Notes under the pieces: generated by a model
Told to the model about the DNA's origin: nothing
Database searches by the model: none
Seen by the model: only the letters and a program-made list of their open reading frames with translations
Program-made: the position numbers and the translations under genes
Shown here: one piece after another, positions 8,287 to 15,849 of the stretch
How the letters are laid out: the number at the start of each line of letters is the position of its first letter
Position numbering within the stretch: the first letter of the stretch is position 1
DNA from: AR5 sp041497115
GTDB taxonomy: Bacteria > Methylomirabilota > Methylomirabilia > Rokubacteriales > CSP1-6
Direction of reading: 5' to 3'
Length of the DNA: 64,000 nt
Assembly (NCBI GenBank): GCA_041497115.1
Contig: JBGQFW010000011.1
Span: 1-64,000 of the forward strand

Positions 8287-9263
8287 TGGCTACCAAGATC
8301 ATGTTCTCGCCGAAGTTCCCCAAGTCGATCTTCGACGTCGCGGTAGAGATGACGCCGCCCGGCTTCGAGCTGGTCCCCGTCGACGCCACCGGCCCGCAGT
8401 TTCTCGAGGTCGCGCGCGACGCGGAGTACTTCATGGGCTTCGGCCGCAACCCGCTGAGCACCGACTTCTACACCGCCGCCAAGCGGATGAAGCTCGTGCA
8501 GCTCATCAGCGCCGGCTACAACACGCTGGACCTCGAGGCCGCCCGCAAGGCCGGTGTGCCCATCTCCAACAACGGCGGCGCCAACTCGGTGGCGGTGGCC
8601 GAGCACGCCGTTCTGTTGATCCTGGCCACGCTCAAGAAGCTGGCGTGGCAGCACAAGAACTGCGTGGAGGGCAAGTGGCGGGTCGGTGACTTCGCCGAGA
8701 CGCGCCTCTACGAGCTGGAGGGCAAGACGGTCGGCATCGTCGGCCTCGGCAACATCGGCAAGAAGGTCGCCCGCCGCCTGCACGGCTTCGACGTCACGAT
8801 CGTCTACTACGACATCCTCCGGCTGGCCGAGCACGAGGAGGACGCGCTCGGCGTGCGCTTCGTGCTGCTGGACGAGCTGCTCCGGACGTCCGACGTGATC
8901 ACGCTGCACGTGCCGCTCACGTCGCTGACCAAGGATCTGATCTCCGACCGCCAGCTCAACCTCATGAAGCCGACGGCGGTGCTGGTCAACACCTGCCGGG
9001 GGCCGGTGGTGGACGAGCGCGCGCTGCACAAGGCGCTCATCACCAAGCGCATCTCCGGCGCCGGCCTCGACGTGATGGTGGACGAGCCACCGTCCAAGGA
9101 CAACCCGCTGCTCAACGTGGAGACCATCACGATCACCCCGCACACCGCGGGGCCGACGTGGGAGAACTGGCCCAAGGCGTTCCGCAACGCCTTCGACAAC
9201 ATCCTGCGCGTCCACGCCGGCCGCAAGCCGATGTGGGTGATTCCCGAGCTGCGGAGGGAATAG
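8286..9263 (+). CDS. D-isomer-specific 2-hydroxyacid dehydrogenase
   Basis: A 325-residue NAD(P)-dependent reductase of 2-keto acids. It has a Rossmann core with GIVGLGNIGKKVARR (near 155), the catalytic Arg in VNTCRGPVVDE (near 240), Glu in DVMVDEPP (near 265) and His in TPHTAGPTWENW (near 285), so the Arg-Glu-His triad is complete. The start overlaps the thiolase stop by one base, which supports co-translation. Substrate is not predictable. Glyoxylate/hydroxypyruvate reductases and phosphoglycerate dehydrogenases share this layout, but no ACT domain is present. Confidence 0.9.
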   Translation: MATKIMFSPKFPKSIFDVAVEMTPPGFELVPVDATGPQFLEVARDAEYFMGFGRNPLSTDFYTAAKRMKLVQLISAGYNTLDLEAARKAGVPISNNGGANSVAVAEHAVLLILATLKKLAWQHKNCVEGKWRVGDFAETRLYELEGKTVGIVGLGNIGKKVARRLHGFDVTIVYYDILRLAEHEEDALGVRFVLLDELLRTSDVITLHVPLTSLTKDLISDRQLNLMKPTAVLVNTCRGPVVDERALHKALITKRISGAGLDVMVDEPPSKDNPLLNVETITITPHTAGPTWENWPKAFRNAFDNILRVHAGRKPMWVIPELRRE

Positions 9264-9265
9264 AG

Positions 9266-9292
9266 GAGGGCCCCGGGTTCCCCGGGGCCCTC
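9266..9292. terminator. 12-bp hairpin in a convergent gap (bidirectional terminator-like)
   Basis: GAGGGCCCCGGG, a TTC loop and CCCGGGGCCCTC form a perfect 12-bp stem three bases after the dehydrogenase stop, in the gap before the convergent DinB gene. There is no T run, so intrinsic termination would be weak. A related GGGTTTCCC hairpin accompanies the repeat near 29.2 kb, so this hairpin may be part of the repeat unit rather than a separate terminator. Confidence 0.5.
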
Positions 9293-9297
9293 CGAAC

Positions 9298-9330
9298 GGT
9301 GGGGGGTGTGGGGGCCATCTCGGGGCCCCC
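9298..9330 (+). repeat. G-rich palindromic repeat, copy B
   Basis: GGTGGGGGGTGTGGGGG is followed by CCATCTCGGGGCCCCC. The GGGGGCC/GGCCCCC arms can pair around an ATCTCGG loop. The unit closely matches the reverse complement of the copy near 29.2 kb, and the similarity extends into the preceding GGGTTCCCCGGGG hairpin, giving a unit of about 70 bases. It lies between convergent genes, where it can fold on either strand. Confidence 0.75.
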
Positions 9331-9332
9331 GC

Positions 9333-9860
9333 TCAAACGACGGGCTTGGCGCCCACCAGGGTGCGCGCCAGCTCGATCTCGCCGAAGTGGGTGAAGCCGT
9401 GCGTGATGCAGACTTCGGCGAGCGCGCGCACGGCCGGCATGTCGCCCAGCGGCTTGATCGTCACGGTGGCGTCGAGCGCCGCCGGGGCGATCTTCGCCAG
9501 GTACTCGTCGGTGCTCGCCCACACCTTCTGGGTGTACTCGCGGAACACGCCGAGGTCCCGGACGCGCAGCGCCTGTGCCTCCTCGGTCGTCATGCCGGTG
9601 CCCTGGGCGACCGGGGGCAGCCCGAGCTTCTCGGCGTAACCGCCCTCCTGCCAGACGATCGGCCGGCGGTTCTGGAGGATGTAGCGCACCACGTTGTCCT
9701 CGGTGCGCACGTAGTGCCAGAGCCCCCACGCGATCGTGTTGGCCCTGGGATGGCCGGCCGGCACCTGGTGCAGCTGCTCGGGCGTGAGCCCCTCCAGCGA
9801 CCGGTCGAGCGCCTTGTGCAGCCGTCCCAGCTCCAGCGTGATCAGCTCCGCCGTCGTCAT
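9333..9860 (-). CDS. DinB family protein
   Basis: A 175-residue four-helix-bundle protein of the DinB/YfiT superfamily, whose members bind a metal with three His and often act as thiol-dependent transferases or isomerases. Candidate ligands are His49 in WGLWHYVRTEDN and the two His of the C-terminal CITHGFTHFGEIEL. The ATG chosen follows a GAGGGTGCG ribosome site and begins a typical first helix. It is divergent from the DsbA-like gene across about 70 bases. The substrate and thiol cofactor are unknown. Confidence 0.85.
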   Translation of the reverse strand: MTTAELITLELGRLHKALDRSLEGLTPEQLHQVPAGHPRANTIAWGLWHYVRTEDNVVRYILQNRRPIVWQEGGYAEKLGLPPVAQGTGMTTEEAQALRVRDLGVFREYTQKVWASTDEYLAKIAPAALDATVTIKPLGDMPAVRALAEVCITHGFTHFGEIELARTLVGAKPVV

Positions 9861-9932
9861 CGCACCCTCCTCGTGAGCGTTCGGTTGCGAGAGTGTACAC
9901 TGAGACGCCCGACCGATCGAAGGAGGCCCCTC

Positions 9933-10721
9933 GTGGTGAAGCGTTTCGCGATCGTGGCGATCGTGGCGGCGGCGCTGGTCGTCCCCGGCGGGGCCCGCGC
10001 CCAGAGCGGCGACGACCTCAAGGCGCTCCGGCAAGAGATCGAGGCGCTCAAGGCGGGCATCGGCGCCGTCCAGCGCGACGTGCAGGAGATCAAGGCGCTG
10101 CTGCAGCAGGGGCGCGCCGCGGCGGCGCCGCCCTCGCCGGTGGCGCCCGACTCGACCGAGGTGAGCGTGGCCCACGCGTTCGCCAAGGGCGGCGACAACG
10201 CCCGCCTGGTGCTGGTGGAGTTCTCCGACTTCCAGTGCCCGTTCTGCGGCCGCCACGTCAAGCAGACGATGCCGCTGATCGAGCGCGAGTACGTGAACAC
10301 CGGCAAGCTGCGCTACGTCCTGCGCAACCTGCCGCTGGAGTCGATCCACCCCGACGCGTTCCGCGCCGCCGAGGCGGCGGAGTGCGCGGGCGACCAGGGC
10401 CGCTACTGGCAGATGCACGAGAGGCTCTTCGCCAACCAGCAGGCGCTGGGCGCCGCCGACCTCGTGCGCTACGCCCAGGAGGCGGGCGCCGATCCCGCGA
10501 AGTTCCAGCAGTGCCTGGACGCCGCGCCGCACACCGCCAAGATCCGCGCGGATCTGGCCGATGCCCAGGCCGCCGGCATCACCGGCACGCCGACCTTCTT
10601 CATCGGTGTCGCCGACGGCCCCGGCCGGGTGAAGGCCCTGCGCCGCATCCAGGGCGCCCACCCCTACCCGGTCTTCAAGGCCGCGATCGACGGGCTGCTG
10701 GCGGAAGGCGCGGCGAAGTAG
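9933..10721 (+). CDS. DsbA family periplasmic thiol oxidoreductase
   Basis: A 262-residue exported protein: a signal peptide (residues 1-23, ending ARA-QS), a short Leu/Gln-rich coiled coil (about 26-60), a Pro/Ala linker and a thioredoxin-fold domain. The active site is CPFC (Cys102, Cys105) in FSDFQCPFCGRH, with a cis-Pro loop in GTPTFFIG. It is expected to form or isomerise disulfides in the periplasm, as in the DsbA/BdbD-like group. Two consecutive GTG codons could start translation; the first lies 7 bases after AAGGAGG. The stop is 10 bases from the convergent cytochrome gene. Confidence 0.88.
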   Translation: MVKRFAIVAIVAAALVVPGGARAQSGDDLKALRQEIEALKAGIGAVQRDVQEIKALLQQGRAAAAPPSPVAPDSTEVSVAHAFAKGGDNARLVLVEFSDFQCPFCGRHVKQTMPLIEREYVNTGKLRYVLRNLPLESIHPDAFRAAEAAECAGDQGRYWQMHERLFANQQALGAADLVRYAQEAGADPAKFQQCLDAAPHTAKIRADLADAQAAGITGTPTFFIGVADGPGRVKALRRIQGAHPYPVFKAAIDGLLAEGAAK

Positions 10722-10731
10722 CCGCGCGGCG

Positions 10732-11319
10732 TTACGGCGTCAAACTCGCGCAGTAGTGCGCGAGGCTCTCGATCTCCTCCGCGGTCAGCGGCTGGGCGGC
10801 CATCGTCATCGTGCCGTCGAGGTCGGAGGCGGTCTGGGCCTTGAAGCCGCGCAGCAGCTTCAGGAGATACACGAGATCCTGGCCGGCCAGCCGCGGGACC
10901 TGCTTCTGGCCGGTGAGCGTCGGGGTGTGGCAGGACGAGCAGTGGTGCACGCCGGCGAGCTGCCGCCCGGCGGCCGCCTTCCGGAAGTCGATCGACGATC
11001 CACGCGCCTGCGCCGGCTGCGCCGCGTAGAACGCCGCCAGGTCGGCCATGTCCTCGTCGCTCAGGTTCGCTGCGAAGGGCGACATCTGCTCGTCCTTGCG
11101 CCGGCCGTCGCGGAACTTGATGAGCTGCCAGTGGGTGAAGTACGTCGGCTGGCCGGCCAGCGACGGGATGCCGGCGGTCGTCGCGTTGCCGTCGAGGCCG
11201 TGACATTTGGCGCACGGCTCGGACTTGCGACGGCCCGCCTCGACGTCGGCGGCGGAGGCGACGCTGCCCGCCGCCAGGGCGGCGACGAGCAGCGTCGCGG
11301 TCAGAATCGGACGGACCAG
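10732..11319 (-). CDS. Diheme c-type cytochrome (cytochrome c4-like), non-standard start
   Basis: About 195 residues: a good signal peptide ending SVASA-ADVEAG, heme site CAKCH at residue 36 and heme site CSSCH at 127, with Met candidates in QMSPFAAN and MTMAAQ as axial ligands. The two-domain size matches cytochrome c4. It should carry electrons in the periplasm, and it follows the PQQ-type dehydrogenase gene by two bases, which suggests they are partners. No ATG, GTG or TTG lies in frame before or within the signal peptide. CTG at 11319 (or ATT at 11307) must start it, or it is coupled to the upstream stop. The first ATG (11085) would lose heme 1. Confidence 0.82.
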   Translation of the reverse strand: MVRPILTATLLVAALAAGSVASAADVEAGRRKSEPCAKCHGLDGNATTAGIPSLAGQPTYFTHWQLIKFRDGRRKDEQMSPFAANLSDEDMADLAAFYAAQPAQARGSSIDFRKAAAGRQLAGVHHCSSCHTPTLTGQKQVPRLAGQDLVYLLKLLRGFKAQTASDLDGTMTMAAQPLTAEEIESLAHYCASLTP

Positions 11320-11321
11320 CG

Positions 11322-12533
11322 TTACTTGTTGTAGCTGACGCGATAGATCGCGCCGGCGTAGTCGTCGGAGATCAGCATCGAGCCGTCCTTCATGTGCGCC
11401 GTGTAGACGGGGCGGCCCCAGATCTGGTCACCGTCCCGCCAGCCCTCGGCGAACGGCTCGTACTTCGCCACCTTGCCGCTGCCGTCGAGCGTGACCATCA
11501 TCACGCGATAGCCGACCTTCTCCTTGCGATTCCAGGAGCCGCGCTGGGCCAGGAACACGCGGTTCTTGTACTCGGGCGGGAACATCGAGCCCGTGTAGAA
11601 CATGACCCCGTTGCCGGCGACGTGGGGGCCGGTCTTGAGAAGAGGCGCCACGTAGTCCTTGCACGACTTGCCCTTGCCGTGCACGGGGTCGAGCGTGTCG
11701 CCCCCGTGGCAGAACGGGAAGCCGAAGTGCATGTCCTTCTTCGGCGCCATGTCGAACTTGTCGCTCGGCGAGTCGTCGCCGAGCCAGTCACGCCCGTGGG
11801 TGGCGAAATAGAGCGTCTTGGTCACCGGGTGCCAGTCGAAGCCCACGCTGTTGCGCACGCCGTGCGCCCAGTACTCGAAGCCGGTGCCGTCGGTATTGAC
11901 GCGCGAGATGTTCGCGTGGGTGTCGGGCGGCATGCAGATGTTGCAGGGCGCGCCGATGTTGAAGTAGAGCTTGCCGTCGGGGCCGAACGCCAGGTGCTTC
12001 CAGCCGTGCGGCACGTCCTTGGGCAGCGTGTCGTACACGGTCACCATCTCGGGCGGGGCGTCGAGCTTGTCCTCGATCCCCTCCATCTTGCTGATGCGCG
12101 AGATCTCGGCGATGTAGAGCGTGCCGGCCTTGAAGGCCACGCCGTTGGGCAGGTTGAGCCCCTTGGCGATCGTCTTCACCTCGCGGCTTCCGCCCTTGTC
12201 CACGATGGCGTAGACGTTGCCGGCCACGCGGCTGGAGACGAACAGCGTGCCCTTGTCGCCCCACGTCATGTCGCGGGCGTTGTTGATGCCGGACGCCCAC
12301 AGGTCGACCTTGAACCCGGCCGGGACCTTGATCTTGTTGACGGGAATCTCGGCGGCCGGCGTGGGCGCGGGCGGCTGGGCGATGGGCGCCAGCATCGAGT
12401 CGGCCATCGACGGCGGCTGCCCCTGCTTCCAGGTGGGCGGCGGCGCCGGCTGCTGGGCCTGGGCCGGGACGAGCCACACGGCGACGGCGCCGAGCAGCAG
12501 CACACTGACCACGACAGCGAGGGTGCGGCGCAT
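11322..12533 (-). CDS. PQQ-dependent sugar dehydrogenase (L-sorbosone dehydrogenase-like), exported
   Basis: A 403-residue soluble-glucose/sorbosone-dehydrogenase beta propeller with a signal peptide (residues 1-24, ending VPAQA-QQ) and a Pro-rich linker. Blocks such as WASGINNARDMTWG, GLNLPNGVAF, HGVRNSVGFDWHP and GRDWLGDDSP fit this family, which oxidises sugars or aldehydes in the periplasm with PQQ. The ATG selected lies after AGGAGGTCCGCT. It is divergent from pqqA and immediately upstream of the diheme cytochrome c gene, so cofactor supply, enzyme and electron acceptor sit together. The substrate is unknown. Confidence 0.88.
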   Translation of the reverse strand: MRRTLAVVVSVLLLGAVAVWLVPAQAQQPAPPPTWKQGQPPSMADSMLAPIAQPPAPTPAAEIPVNKIKVPAGFKVDLWASGINNARDMTWGDKGTLFVSSRVAGNVYAIVDKGGSREVKTIAKGLNLPNGVAFKAGTLYIAEISRISKMEGIEDKLDAPPEMVTVYDTLPKDVPHGWKHLAFGPDGKLYFNIGAPCNICMPPDTHANISRVNTDGTGFEYWAHGVRNSVGFDWHPVTKTLYFATHGRDWLGDDSPSDKFDMAPKKDMHFGFPFCHGGDTLDPVHGKGKSCKDYVAPLLKTGPHVAGNGVMFYTGSMFPPEYKNRVFLAQRGSWNRKEKVGYRVMMVTLDGSGKVAKYEPFAEGWRDGDQIWGRPVYTAHMKDGSMLISDDYAGAIYRVSYNK

Positions 12534-12618
12534 AGCGGACCTCCTACGTTGGAGGAGAGTCACTGGGATGGTTGGGAGCCCCTAGGTAACCCGGCGCCTC
12601 GCGCGTTGTCAATGGCCC

Positions 12619-12648
12619 TTGACGATCGTCGCCCGCCTGATCTACGAT
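12619..12648 (+). promoter_or_regulatory. Candidate sigma-70 promoter of pqqA
   Basis: TTGACG and TACGAT are separated by 18 bases and lie 31 bases before the pqqA start. They sit between the divergent PQQ-dependent dehydrogenase and pqqA. Fit to the consensus is good for such GC-rich DNA, but it has not been tested. Confidence 0.5.
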
Positions 12649-12679
12649 GACCGCCACGAACGACCTGGAGGTGACGGCC

Positions 12680-12778
12680 ATGGCATGGGAAGCTCCGGAT
12701 TTCGTGGAAGTGAAGATGGATGCCGAGATTAACTCCTACCAGGACGATTTCGGCGGCGAGCAGGACGACCGCTTCTAG
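12680..12778 (+). CDS. pqqA: PqqA, pyrroloquinoline quinone precursor peptide
   Basis: A 32-residue peptide that supplies the Glu and Tyr fused into PQQ. The required ExxxY spacing is present as EINSY (Glu16, Tyr20), between an acidic tail and a WEAPDFVEV N-terminus typical of PqqA. GGAGGTGA precedes the ATG at good spacing. It is first in a pqqABCDE cluster and is followed by a hairpin likely to favour high pqqA expression over the enzymes. Confidence 0.95.
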   Translation: MAWEAPDFVEVKMDAEINSYQDDFGGEQDDRF

Positions 12779-12804
12779 CCGGTCGCTCGCCGAACGTCTG
12801 ACCG

Positions 12805-12832
12805 CAGCCCTTCCGTCGTCGCGGAAGGGCTG
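12805..12832 (+). terminator. Attenuating hairpin between pqqA and pqqB
   Basis: CAGCCCTTCCG, a TCGTCG loop and CGGAAGGGCTG make a perfect 11-bp stem followed by TCGTGTCTCT. The T-poor tail suggests partial termination or RNA processing. Such a hairpin would allow many pqqA transcripts per pqqB-E transcript. Confidence 0.7.
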
Positions 12833-12853
12833 TCGTGTCTCTAGAGGACGCCG

Positions 12854-13750
12854 ATGCGCATCCGCGTGCTGGGCTCGGCCGCCGGCGGCGGGTTCCCCCA
12901 GTGGAACTGCGGCTGCCCCAACTGTCGCGGTCTCCGCGAGGGGAGCCTGCGCGCGCGCGCGCGGAGCCAGGAGTGCGTCGCGGTCAGCGCCGACGGCGCC
13001 GCCTGGCTGCTGCTGAACTGCTCGCCCGAGATCCGCGCCCAGATCGAGGGCTTTCCCCCGCTCCACCCGCGCGGCCCGCGCGACTCGCCGATCGCCGCCA
13101 TCGTGCTGACTAACGGCGATCTCGACCACTGCCTGGGGCTGCTCTCGCTGCGCGAGTCGCATCCGCTCGTCGTCTTCGCAACCGAGCCGGTCCGCCGCGG
13201 CTTCGTCGAGGACAACGTGCTCTACCGCACGCTCGAGCGCTTTCCCGGTCAGGTCACATGGCGCCCGCTCGAGATCGGCCGCGAGGAGAAGATCGCCGGC
13301 CTGCTCGTGGAGCCGGTGTCGGCGCCCGGCAAGCCGCCGATCCATCTCGAGCCGGCGCCGCCGGATCCGGCGCACAACATCGGCGTGCGCGTGCGCGAGC
13401 CGGCGACCGGGCGCACGCTCGTCTATCTCTCGGCGGTGGCGGCGGTGACCGACGAGATCCGCCGCGCGCTCGACGGCGCGGACGTCGTGTTCTTCGACGG
13501 CACGTTCTGGTCGAGCGACGAGCTGCCCGGGCTGGGGCTGGGATCCAAGCGCGCCGAGGAGATGGCCCACCTGCCGGTCGGCGGCGCGACGGGCAGCCTC
13601 GCGCGGCTGGCCGGCGTGCGCGCCGGGCGGCGCGTGTACATCCACGTCAACAACACGAACCCGATGCTGCGCGAGGACTCGGCCGAGCACGCGGCGGTGG
13701 CCGCCGCCGGCTGGGAGATCGCCTGGGACGGAATGGAGGTGTCGCTATGA
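12854..13750 (+). CDS. pqqB: PqqB, PQQ biosynthesis protein
   Basis: A 298-residue metallo-beta-lactamase-fold protein of PQQ synthesis, proposed to hydroxylate the PqqA-derived Tyr. The family start VLGSAAGGGFPQWNCGCPNC (residues 5-24) is clear, and the metal-site stretch TNGDLDHCLGL lies near residue 90. Length matches the family (about 300). Start ATG is 75 bases after pqqA and beyond the hairpin. The stop overlaps pqqC as ATGA. Confidence 0.96.
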   Translation: MRIRVLGSAAGGGFPQWNCGCPNCRGLREGSLRARARSQECVAVSADGAAWLLLNCSPEIRAQIEGFPPLHPRGPRDSPIAAIVLTNGDLDHCLGLLSLRESHPLVVFATEPVRRGFVEDNVLYRTLERFPGQVTWRPLEIGREEKIAGLLVEPVSAPGKPPIHLEPAPPDPAHNIGVRVREPATGRTLVYLSAVAAVTDEIRRALDGADVVFFDGTFWSSDELPGLGLGSKRAEEMAHLPVGGATGSLARLAGVRAGRRVYIHVNNTNPMLREDSAEHAAVAAAGWEIAWDGMEVSL

Positions 13751-14484
13751 GCGCGGCCGAGGCGCGCCCGCCGCTGGGACGCGAGGAGTTCATCGAGTGG
13801 GTCCGCCGCGAGGGCGAGGCGCGCTACCACGACCACCACCGCTATCATCACCTCATGCACGACGGCACGCTCACGCGCGTGCAGCTGCAGCAGTGGGTGC
13901 TGAACCGCTACTACTACCAGACGCGCGTGCCCATCAAGGACGCGATCATCCTGTCGAAGTCCGAGGACCCGGCGTTCCGCCGCATGTGGATCAAGCGGAT
14001 CCGCGACCACGACGGCGAGGCGGCGGGCGAGGGCGGCCTCGAGCTCTGGCTGCGCCTGGCCGAAGGCGTGGGGCTCGACCGCGCGGAGGTCGCCTCCTGT
14101 CGCTCGGTGCTGCCGGGCGTACGCTTCGCCTGCGACGGCTACGTCGCCCTGGTGCGCGAGCGCACGCTGCTGGAGGCGGTCGCCTCCTCGCTGACCGAGT
14201 TCTTCTCGCCCGACCTCATGACGCGCCGGGTGCTGGCGTGGGAGAAGCACTACCCGTGGATCAGCAAGGACACGCTGGAGTACTTCCGCTCGCGGCCGCC
14301 GCTGGCGCGCCAGGACTCGATGCAGGCGATCGAGTACGTGATCGCCCACGCGACCACCTACGAACGGCAGGAGCGCTGCGTGGCCGCGCTGATCCGCAAG
14401 ACCGAGATCCTCTGGCATCTGCTCGACAGCCTGTGGACCGCCTACGTCGAGCCGGGCTGGGGCCCCGGCGGCGCCCGCGCGTGA
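13747..14484 (+). CDS. pqqC: PqqC, pyrroloquinoline-quinone synthase
   Basis: A 245-residue cofactorless oxidase catalysing the final ring closure and eight-electron oxidation to PQQ. Conserved stretches include YHDHHRYHHLMHDG (residues 29-42), QQWVLNRYYYQTRVPIKD, IRDHDGEAAGEGGLELWLRL and the late ILWHLLDSLW. Active-site His and Tyr candidates are retained. It overlaps pqqB (ATGA) and pqqD (GTGA). Confidence 0.96.
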   Translation: MSAAEARPPLGREEFIEWVRREGEARYHDHHRYHHLMHDGTLTRVQLQQWVLNRYYYQTRVPIKDAIILSKSEDPAFRRMWIKRIRDHDGEAAGEGGLELWLRLAEGVGLDRAEVASCRSVLPGVRFACDGYVALVRERTLLEAVASSLTEFFSPDLMTRRVLAWEKHYPWISKDTLEYFRSRPPLARQDSMQAIEYVIAHATTYERQERCVAALIRKTEILWHLLDSLWTAYVEPGWGPGGARA

Positions 14485-14774
14485 GCGGCGCGATCTCGCC
14501 CGAGACGCGCCCGCGGCTGGCCGCCAAGGCGCGCGTGCGGTGGGACCGCAAGGGCGAGCGTCACATGCTGCTCTACCCGGAGCGCGGCCTCGTGCTCAAC
14601 GCCACCGCCGCCGACGTGGTGCGCCTGTGCACGGGCGACGTGACGGTGGCCGCCATCGTGGACCAGCTCGCCACCAAGTACGCCCCGCAGCCGCGCGAGG
14701 CGGTGGAGCGCGAGGTCGTGGGCTTCCTCACGCGGCTGGCCGAGCGCGGGCTGCTGGGGTCCGGCGATGAGTGA
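14481..14774 (+). CDS. pqqD: PqqD, PQQ biosynthesis peptide chaperone
   Basis: A 97-residue RiPP recognition-element protein that binds PqqA and delivers it to PqqE. The GTG start overlaps the pqqC stop as GTGA. LLYPERGLVLNATAADVVRL (residues 28-47) matches the family's beta-hairpin and helix. It overlaps pqqE by 8 bases, consistent with a PqqD-PqqE complex. Confidence 0.95.
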   Translation: MSGAISPETRPRLAAKARVRWDRKGERHMLLYPERGLVLNATAADVVRLCTGDVTVAAIVDQLATKYAPQPREAVEREVVGFLTRLAERGLLGSGDE

Positions 14775-15849
14775 CGAGCCCCGCCCCTACACGCTGGTGG
14801 CCGAGCTGACGTATCGCTGCCCGCTGCGGTGCGTCTACTGCTCCAACCCGATCGACTGGGCGCGCCACGGCGACGGGCTGGCCACCGGCGACTGGCTGCG
14901 CGTCTTCCGCGAGGCGGAGGACCTCGGCGTCGTCCAGCTCAACCTCACCGGCGGCGAGCCGCTGCTGCGCGACGACCTCGAGGCGCTCGTCGAGGGCGCG
15001 CGCGGCCTCGACCTCTATACCAACCTGATCACGAGCGGGATCCCGCTCACGCGCGAGCGGCTGGCCGGCCTCAAGGCGCGCGGCCTCGACAACGTGCAGG
15101 TCTCGATCCAGGACGTGACGGCGGCGGCCTCCGACCGCATCGCCGGCCTGAAATCCTTCGAGCGCAAGCTCGAGGTGGCGCGCTGGGTGAAGGAGCTGGG
15201 GCTGCCGCTCACGCTCAACACCGTGCTGCACCGCGAGAACCTCGCGCGCGTGGACGCGGTGATCGCGCTGGCCGAGACGCTGGCGGCGGACCGGCTCGAG
15301 CTGGCCAACACGCAGTACCTCGGCTGGGCGCTGCGCAACCGCGACGCGCTGCTACCGACGCGCGAGCAGCTGGACGGTGCGCGCGAGGTGGCGCGCGCGG
15401 CGAAGCGGCGGCTGCAGGGGCGGATGGAGGTGCTGTTCGTCACGCCGGACTACTACGGGGAGCTCCCCAAGTCGTGCATGGACGGCTGGGGGCGGCGCTT
15501 CATCGTCGTGGCCCCCGACGGGCTGGCCCTCCCCTGCCACGCCGCCCACACCATCGCCGGGCTGACGTTCGACAACGTGAAGGACCGGCCGCTCGCGGAG
15601 ATCTGGGCTTCGTCAGCGGGGTTCGGCGCCTTCCGCGGCGAAGCGTGGATGCCCGAGCCGTGCCGCAGCTGCGAGCGGCGCACGGTGGACTTCGGCGGGT
15701 GCCGCTGCCAGGCGTTCCATCTGACGGGCAACGCGGCGGCGACCGATCCGGTCTGCCCGCTCTCGCCCGACCACGGCCTCGTGGAGCGTGCCCGTCGCGG
15801 CGCGCTGCCGCCGGCGGCGGCGCCGGCGTTCGACTACCGCGCGCGCTGA
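14767..15849 (+). CDS. pqqE: PqqE, PqqA peptide cyclase (radical SAM)
   Basis: A 360-residue radical SAM enzyme that joins Glu and Tyr side chains in PqqA. The radical SAM cluster motif is CPLRCVYC (Cys18, 22, 25), followed by SNPIDW. NLTGGEPLLR near residue 60 is the SAM-binding GGE region. The C-terminal SPASM domain holds CMDGWGRRF near 238 and CRSCERRTVDFGGCRCQAF near 299, giving the auxiliary cluster ligands. No pqqF/G protease gene is adjacent. The last 16 bases overlap the convergent FMN reductase gene. Confidence 0.96.
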   Translation: MSDEPRPYTLVAELTYRCPLRCVYCSNPIDWARHGDGLATGDWLRVFREAEDLGVVQLNLTGGEPLLRDDLEALVEGARGLDLYTNLITSGIPLTRERLAGLKARGLDNVQVSIQDVTAAASDRIAGLKSFERKLEVARWVKELGLPLTLNTVLHRENLARVDAVIALAETLAADRLELANTQYLGWALRNRDALLPTREQLDGAREVARAAKRRLQGRMEVLFVTPDYYGELPKSCMDGWGRRFIVVAPDGLALPCHAAHTIAGLTFDNVKDRPLAEIWASSAGFGAFRGEAWMPEPCRSCERRTVDFGGCRCQAFHLTGNAAATDPVCPLSPDHGLVERARRGALPPAAAPAFDYRAR

